From: Mucilaginibacter sp. UBA5151
Lineage (GTDB): Bacteria; Bacteroidota; Bacteroidia; Sphingobacteriales; Sphingobacteriaceae
Reading direction: 5' to 3'
Assembly: GCA_002413785.1 (NCBI GenBank)
Contig: DHXR01000025.1
Location: forward strand, 1 to 64,000
Length of the DNA: 64,000 bases
Positions 59,046 to 64,000 of the stretch are shown one piece after another. Position 1 is the first letter of the stretch, and each line of letters begins with the position of its first letter. Made by a program: the position numbers and the translations under genes. The notes below the pieces were generated by a model, which was not told where the DNA came from, ran no database searches, and saw only the letters and a list, made by a program, of their open reading frames with translations.

Positions 59046-60103
59046 TTATAGCCCCCCTGTCCTTTGGCTGATTGGTACAAATTCAGCATCAGATAAAACT
59101 GACCACCAAATATAAGGCTTGCCAGTACAATATGTGCCGCCTGTGCTGCAGGCGGCAACGACCAGTAGGATAATAATATACCTGTAACGATTTGCAGCAT
59201 GATCATCAAAAAAGTAAAACTCATTATTTGCTGTTGCAGCGAATGCCGGCTAAACGTGCCGCGCACCAAAGCATAAAGCACAACGTTAACCAGCAGCACC
59301 AAAATAGCTATGTCCCTGTGCTGAACAAATATTGCCCCCGCATTACCTATCCAGTCTTCGCGGTAGCCACCCTGCAGGTGGCTTGCCACGGCGTCTATCT
59401 TCTCCCGTACCCCGGTGCCGAAAGCAATTTGAAGAACAGATATTATTAAGGCAAAAACAGTAACTACATGCGTTATAGGGCCTACATTTAATTTATGCTT
59501 GCCATAAGCCCTTGCAAGATGATAAGTACTGATACTCAAGATCAAAATACCAAGGGCCAGCATCGTATGTACGGTAACTATCCACGACACCAGGTTAGTT
59601 GACACCACAATGGACCCAAGCCATCCCTGAAAACCTACAAGTATTACATTAACAATACTTAAAAAGGATATTAAATTACACTCGCCACGGTAGCTAAAAG
59701 AAAAAACTGCCGTCAACAATAATAAAATCCCCGACAGGGCGCCGATAAGCCTGTTAATATATTCAGTCCAGGTTTTGGCGGCATTAAATTCCTCAGGAAC
59801 AAGTATTGATCTATCCTCGCGGATACGGCGGGCCAGATCCCCATATCCGAAAACATCAAGTGTTTTAGCAAATCTCAGATTTTTAGCTGCACGCCCCGAT
59901 ATATACTTCTCTTTATAATCTTTGGGCAATTGCGAAGCGTTTGCCGGAGGTACATACCGTCCGAAACATTTTGGCCAATCAGGACAGCCCATTCCCGAAC
60001 CTGTACTACGAACTATTCCGCCTGCAAGTATCAATATAAAAAGCAGAACAATTGCAATTAGGTTTATTTTTTGAAACCTGATCTTTGAAGCGGATGTCCT
60101 CAT
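59042..60103 (-). CDS. ctaA: Heme A synthase (CtaA/COX15)
   Basis: 353 aa, eight helices. The regulatory disulfide pair of CtaA is in GMGCPDWPKCFG, and conserved heme ligands lie in WTEYINRLIG, HTMLALG, FVQHRDIAI and AHIVLAS. Oxidises heme O to heme A. The gene begins 109 bp after subunit I, across a word-repeat hairpin. Confidence 0.93.
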   Translation of the reverse strand: MRTSASKIRFQKINLIAIVLLFILILAGGIVRSTGSGMGCPDWPKCFGRYVPPANASQLPKDYKEKYISGRAAKNLRFAKTLDVFGYGDLARRIREDRSILVPEEFNAAKTWTEYINRLIGALSGILLLLTAVFSFSYRGECNLISFLSIVNVILVGFQGWLGSIVVSTNLVSWIVTVHTMLALGILILSISTYHLARAYGKHKLNVGPITHVVTVFALIISVLQIAFGTGVREKIDAVASHLQGGYREDWIGNAGAIFVQHRDIAILVLLVNVVLYALVRGTFSRHSLQQQIMSFTFLMIMLQIVTGILLSYWSLPPAAQAAHIVLASLIFGGQFYLMLNLYQSAKGQGGYK

Positions 60104-60111
60104 TTATTAAG

Positions 60112-60212
60112 TCCAAAGCCCAAAGTACCAAGTCTGAAGTCCTAAGTCTAAAGTCCTGAACAAATGCTTATCAAACTTTTACTTAAGACTTCAGACTTAG
60201 GACCTCAGACTT
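60112..60212. repeat. AAGTCTGAAGTCC-word hairpin between ctaD and ctaA
   Basis: Repeated words (AAGTCC, AAGTCTGAAGTCC, AAGTCTAAAGTCC) on the left; 60130-60155 pairs with 60187-60212 at 24 of 26 positions, loop 31 nt. The right arm reaches the stop codon of ctaD. It may partly terminate or stabilise the ctaD end of the transcript. Confidence 0.75.
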
Positions 60213-62098
60213 TATTTTACTTCTTCGTTAGCTTTATTTAAAACAACCCACTTATTGTATTCCGCCAAACCGGCAGGGTTATCTTCAAAATCATGAGGAA
60301 GATTCGAACTCATCGTTTGGCTAAATGGCACTGTTTGCGGAATAAAATCTTCCTCGTGACCGGGTTTGCTATAATCATAAGGCCAGCGGTACACGGTAGG
60401 TATCTCACCTATCCAATTACCGTGAACATGCTCAATAGGGGCGTCCCACTCAAGCGTATTAGCATTCCATGGGTTTTGAACTGTCTTTTTACCCCAAAAT
60501 ATAGAGTAAACAAAATTTATTAAAAAGGCAACCTGTGCAAAACCCGACATAATAGCTGCCCATGTAATAAATACATTCACTGTTAACCAACGGTTGAAAG
60601 CCGGAAACTCAGTCAAGGCATAGTAGCGGCGCGGAACACCGTCAAGCCCCATAAAGTGCATAGGGAAAAACACCAGGTAAGCGCCTATAAAGGTTATCCA
60701 GAAATGCAGGTAGCCTAAACGCTCGTCCATCATTCTGCGAAACATCTTCGGAAACCAGTGATAAACGCCTGCAAGCATCCCAAAAATAGCTGCCGATCCC
60801 ATCACCAGGTGGAAGTGGGCAACTACAAAGTAAGTATCATGTAAATTGATGTCCAGGGCAGCATTACCTAGGAAAATACCGGTTAAACCACCGGAAATAA
60901 AGAATGAAACCATCCCGATGGCAAAAAGCATAGCCGGTGTAAAACGGATATTACCACGCCACAGGGTAGCCAGCCAGTTAAATGTTTTTACAGCCGATGG
61001 TACAGCAATAATTAAAGTGGTGATCATAAACACACCACCAAGGAATGGGTTCATCCCGGTAACAAACATGTGGTGGCCCCACACGATGAATGATAATACT
61101 GTAATACCGATAAGTGAGTACACCATTGCATGATAACCAAAGATTGGCTTGCGGGAGTTTACCGACATAACTTCCGAAGATATACCCATCGCAGGCATAA
61201 TTACAATATATACTTCCGGATGGCCCAAAAACCAGAATAAATGCTGGAATAATATAGGGCTGCCACCTTCATAAGGCTGTACCTGTCCGTTTAATACAAT
61301 ATCTGAAAGATAAAAGCTTGTTCCAAAACTGCGGTCAAAAATCAACAACACAACACCTGCAACCAGCACAGGGAAGGCTAATACGCCCAAAATGGCTGTT
61401 AAGAACAAGGCCCAAACGGTTAATGGCATTTTCCAAAGGTCCATGCCTTTGGTTCGCATATTTAACACTGTGCTTACGTAGTTAATACCACCCATTAATG
61501 ATGATGCTATAAAGCAAACCATACTAATAAGCCAAAGCGTCATACCCATACCGGAGCCTGGCATAGCTTTTGGCATTGCCGACAATGGCGGGTAAATTGT
61601 CCAACCGCCGCTTGCCGGCCCCTTTTCAACAAAAAAGGCAGACAGCATGATAATACTTGCTGTGAGGAAGAACCAATAGGATAACATATTCACCAATGGC
61701 GACGCCATATCACGGGCGCCAATCTGCAAGGGGATCAGCAAATTTGCGAAGGTTCCACTCAGGCCTGCTGTCAATACAAAAAACACCATGATGGTTCCGT
61801 GAATGGTTACCAGCGACATATAAAAATCGGGGCTCAAACGACCACCTGGTGCAAAACGGCCTAACAATGTTTCCAGTAAAGGAAATGACTTATCGGGATA
61901 CGCCAACTGGATCCTGAATAAAATTGAAAGGGTCATTGCAATAAATGCCATAGTGATCCCTGTGATCAGGAATTGTTTGGCAATCATCTTATGATCCTGG
62001 CTAAATACGTAGGTATTTAAAAAAGTGGCTTTATGATGATGTTCGTGACCCTCCCCGTGCTGTAAAACTCCGTGATCGTGAACTGCTAATGTTGACAT
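60212..62098 (-). CDS. ctaD: Cytochrome c oxidase subunit I (aa3 type)
   Basis: 628 aa, about twelve core helices. Active-site HPEVY (His-Tyr pair with the A1-type Glu, WFLGHPEVYIVI), heme ligands in HDTYFVVAHFHLVMG, and GAVFMITTLIIAVPSAVKTFNW near 360. Heme A and CuB site for O2 reduction, with proton pumping. Followed by ctaA/ctaB; downstream of subunit II by 16 bp. Confidence 0.96.
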   Translation of the reverse strand: MSTLAVHDHGVLQHGEGHEHHHKATFLNTYVFSQDHKMIAKQFLITGITMAFIAMTLSILFRIQLAYPDKSFPLLETLLGRFAPGGRLSPDFYMSLVTIHGTIMVFFVLTAGLSGTFANLLIPLQIGARDMASPLVNMLSYWFFLTASIIMLSAFFVEKGPASGGWTIYPPLSAMPKAMPGSGMGMTLWLISMVCFIASSLMGGINYVSTVLNMRTKGMDLWKMPLTVWALFLTAILGVLAFPVLVAGVVLLIFDRSFGTSFYLSDIVLNGQVQPYEGGSPILFQHLFWFLGHPEVYIVIMPAMGISSEVMSVNSRKPIFGYHAMVYSLIGITVLSFIVWGHHMFVTGMNPFLGGVFMITTLIIAVPSAVKTFNWLATLWRGNIRFTPAMLFAIGMVSFFISGGLTGIFLGNAALDINLHDTYFVVAHFHLVMGSAAIFGMLAGVYHWFPKMFRRMMDERLGYLHFWITFIGAYLVFFPMHFMGLDGVPRRYYALTEFPAFNRWLTVNVFITWAAIMSGFAQVAFLINFVYSIFWGKKTVQNPWNANTLEWDAPIEHVHGNWIGEIPTVYRWPYDYSKPGHEEDFIPQTVPFSQTMSSNLPHDFEDNPAGLAEYNKWVVLNKANEEVK

Positions 62099-62114
62099 AC
62101 TCGCTAATCTTATA

Positions 62115-63308
62115 TTAATTATTTAACGCTAACTTGTTTGATGATATCTGTCCGCTAACAGATGGTTTTATTTCAGCAATTTTTAAATCCGCTTTCAACT
62201 GATCACTTAAATAGGGTTTTTGTTTTGCTATCCATTCCTGATATTCTTCTTCCGAAACTACACGGACAACTTTCTGCATATTGTAGTGGCTTCCCCCGCA
62301 TATTTTATTGCAATATAGCGTGTATTCAAATTTGGGGTTATCTGTCTTTATGCGCATATCAGCAGTGGTGATTGTTGGCACAAACTTGAAAAAAGTAGGC
62401 AATCCGGGCACTGCATTCATCTGAACACGGAACTGCGGCAGATAAACACTGTGGATAACATCCTGTGCGTGAATATTAAGCCTTATCGTTTTATTAACCG
62501 GCAATACTAAAGTATCGGCCTGCAGGTCGTCAAAACTGTTACGGTCACTATAGTCAACACCTAACTTATTTAAGCCGGTAACCAGTTTATAATCTACCTT
62601 TCCAAGTTTCCCGTCTGTCCCGGGGTAACGTAGTTCCCATGCAAACTGGTGGCCCGTAACATCAATATTAATATCACCCTTTTTGGAAGATATATCCATT
62701 ACCTTTTGCCACGTAAAAAATCCAAAAACAACCAAAATAGTTAACACTACAGCGGGGATCACCGTCCAAACTTTTTCAATTGTATTGTTGTGGGGTAAAA
62801 AATAAGCTTTGCGCTTATCTGACGCCCGGTAAATAAAAGCAAATCCAAACAACAATATCTGGGTTAAAACAAATACAATCAGCGTAAGGATGCTTGTAAC
62901 TGTAAACATATTGTCAATAGCGACACCATGCTCCGATGCTGACACCGGCAATGTCATACTTCCCTGTACAGTTAAGGACCAGTAAGCACCATACAAGCCT
63001 ACAACCAGGAATACCGCACATAACAAGGCCATAATGTTATTCCAGTTGATCCCTTTTTTGCCCTGCATTTTGACGCTAAGGTCATAAACCTTTAATATTT
63101 TACCCAAAGTGGCAACGCACAAAATGGCAAAAAAGAAAAGCAATAAATAATACCCGACACTAAACCAATCACTTGAGTGACCTGCCTTACTATTGCCGGA
63201 TGCCGCAACATCAGTGCTTTGCGCCATTAACAAGTTAGTGCCCGATAGCAAAAACACAGCAAAAAGCGACAGTATTTTTTTAGAATTTATTAATTTTTTG
63301 AATGCCAT
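62115..63308 (-). CDS. ctaC: Cytochrome c oxidase subunit II
   Basis: 397 aa. Signal peptide about 1-29, an extra transmembrane helix and loop, then the usual two-helix hairpin and CuA cupredoxin domain. CuA ligands: His in HAQDVIHSVYLP, Cys-Asn-Lys-Ile-Cys with His and Met in CNKICGGSHYNM. The usual CxExC Glu is Lys here. No cytochrome c domain is fused to the C-terminus, so the electron donor is a separate cytochrome c or ACIII itself. Confidence 0.94.
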   Translation of the reverse strand: MAFKKLINSKKILSLFAVFLLSGTNLLMAQSTDVAASGNSKAGHSSDWFSVGYYLLLFFFAILCVATLGKILKVYDLSVKMQGKKGINWNNIMALLCAVFLVVGLYGAYWSLTVQGSMTLPVSASEHGVAIDNMFTVTSILTLIVFVLTQILLFGFAFIYRASDKRKAYFLPHNNTIEKVWTVIPAVVLTILVVFGFFTWQKVMDISSKKGDINIDVTGHQFAWELRYPGTDGKLGKVDYKLVTGLNKLGVDYSDRNSFDDLQADTLVLPVNKTIRLNIHAQDVIHSVYLPQFRVQMNAVPGLPTFFKFVPTITTADMRIKTDNPKFEYTLYCNKICGGSHYNMQKVVRVVSEEEYQEWIAKQKPYLSDQLKADLKIAEIKPSVSGQISSNKLALNN

Positions 63309-63354
63309 TTTTTGTTTGTTTGGTATTCCTTATTTAATGCTAATTTAATAATTA

Positions 63355-64000
63355 TTATATGTGATGATGAAGGCTTTCCTCCAGCAACGGGTGCTTTTTA
63401 GGGGCAAGCGAATTGAACTTGCTTAACGCCGTCAGCATTGTAAAAATAAACAAGCCGGCAAAACCCAAAAATACAGATACCTCTAACAGGCCTATTTCGG
63501 TGTACCAGTGTGATTGCGGACCAACAGTTCCGGGCATAATCATTTGCCAGTAATCAAGCCAGTGGCCAATAATTAAAATGATACAGGCAACTTTTAATAC
63601 TTTCACCAAACGTTTTGAATCACGGGACATCAGCAACAGTAATGGTGTAAGAAAGTTAATGATAATATTTAACCAAAACCATGGTTTAAATTCAGGCACC
63701 CACCTCTTATAAAAATAAGTGGATTCTTCCGGAATGTTTGCAAACCAGGTTAAAAGGAACTGCGAAAACCACAGGTATGTCCAAAATATGGAGAACCCAA
63801 AAATCAACTGGCCCAAATTATGCAGGTGATCTTCTGTGATCCATTGCACATAGCCATTCTCCCTTAAAATTATAACAGTTAAAGTAATTACTGATAATCC
63901 GCCTACCCAAAGCGCTGCGAAATTATACCAGCCGAACATGGTTGAAAACCAATGGGCTTCTAACGACATGATAGTATCAAAAGCAAATAAAGGTATTGTA
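63355..64000 (-). CDS. actF: Alternative complex III subunit ActF, 5'-truncated by the window edge
   Basis: C-terminal part of a quinol:cytochrome c oxidoreductase subunit. The reading frame remains open past ATG 63969 to base 64000 (FAFDTIMSLEAHWFSTMFGW), so 63969 is an internal Met and the gene continues outside the window. Visible: about six transmembrane helices of the NrfD-like fold and a His-rich C-terminus (EESLHHHI). Next to the aa3 genes, as expected for an ACIII-aa3 supercomplex. Confidence 0.9.
   Translation of the reverse strand, partial: TIPLFAFDTIMSLEAHWFSTMFGWYNFAALWVGGLSVITLTVIILRENGYVQWITEDHLHNLGQLIFGFSIFWTYLWFSQFLLTWFANIPEESTYFYKRWVPEFKPWFWLNIIINFLTPLLLLMSRDSKRLVKVLKVACIILIIGHWLDYWQMIMPGTVGPQSHWYTEIGLLEVSVFLGFAGLFIFTMLTALSKFNSLAPKKHPLLEESLHHHI

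Noticed and set aside
62115..63308. Broken CuA site because CxExC reads CNKIC
   Set aside because: Both Cys, His and Met ligands are present; as far as I recall CNKIC is normal in Bacteroidota subunit II. The Glu binds through its backbone carbonyl.
63355..63969. A complete 204-aa membrane protein starting at 63969
   Set aside because: The frame is open upstream to the window edge and the residues before the Met continue the ActF motif, so this is the 3' part of a longer gene.
1..64000. tRNA or rRNA genes
   Set aside because: No cloverleaf with acceptor CCA end or rRNA segment was recognised in any intergenic stretch by eye; a covariance scan would settle it.

Overview
The window reads as chromosomal DNA of a Bacteroidota bacterium of the Sphingobacteriaceae type, most like Mucilaginibacter or Pedobacter. 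This is inferred from gene content; no database search was possible. The evidence is a type IX secretion/gliding gene set (gldKLMN and a PorW/SprE lipoprotein), an aa3 oxidase cluster running into an alternative complex III gene (actF), an ATP synthase cluster without atpD/atpC, recurrent TAnnTTTG -7 boxes, and little sign of Shine-Dalgarno sequences.

Layout. 0-4 kb: GH53 galactanase, a nitrilase-family amidohydrolase, a phased palindrome array, and a small inverted-repeat-bounded mobile element carrying a membrane peptide. 4-10 kb: VOC protein, LysR regulator with ferredoxin-NADP reductase and 2Fe-2S ferredoxin, an MsbA-like ABC exporter, a glycosyltransferase-like protein. 10-16 kb: ATP synthase genes atpZ-(4TM protein)-atpB-E-F-H-A-G on the minus strand. 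16-31 kb: PorW/SprE, PBP1A, uvrC, then gldN-M-L-K and a HemD/DUF4271 pair. 31-36 kb: an HTH/AbiEii toxin-antitoxin module wedged against hemW, then a cupin dioxygenase, a PfkB sugar kinase and an orphan secreted protein. 36-42 kb: a vWA / VOC / MoxR-like AAA / metallophosphoesterase / UbiA-like run. 42-46 kb: HicAB, a CocE-type hydrolase, a methyltransferase and a PIN toxin module. 46-50 kb: a three-gene operon of an S9-peptidase-like lipoprotein, a histidine kinase and a response regulator. 50-54 kb: TPR protein, DUF4286, rfbC, OmpA lipoprotein, DUF2461. 54-64 kb: the cytochrome oxidase structural and assembly cluster (DUF983, DUF420, SCO, CoxIV, two subunit III genes, CtaB, CtaA, CtaD, CtaC) and the 3' part of actF.

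The energy genes form a coherent chain: quinol to ACIII (ActF) to aa3 oxidase, giving a proton gradient used by the F1Fo ATPase and by the GldLM motor that powers T9SS.

The most unusual items are: (1) the S9-like lipoprotein at 47959-49857, which has lost its catalytic Ser (Gly486) and His (Thr605) but sits in an operon with a two-component system, so it looks like a peptidase fold turned into a sensor; (2) the HTH/AbiEii module flanked by a 17-bp direct repeat that contains the hemW start codon; (3) a 398-bp element with perfect 34-bp terminal inverted repeats in a palindromic TA target; (4) five 14-bp palindromes spaced exactly 42 bp apart; (5) intergenic hairpins built from short repeated words, some of which carry the start codons of the next gene; (6) three toxin-antitoxin modules whose promoter -7 box lies 2-3 nt from the ATG.
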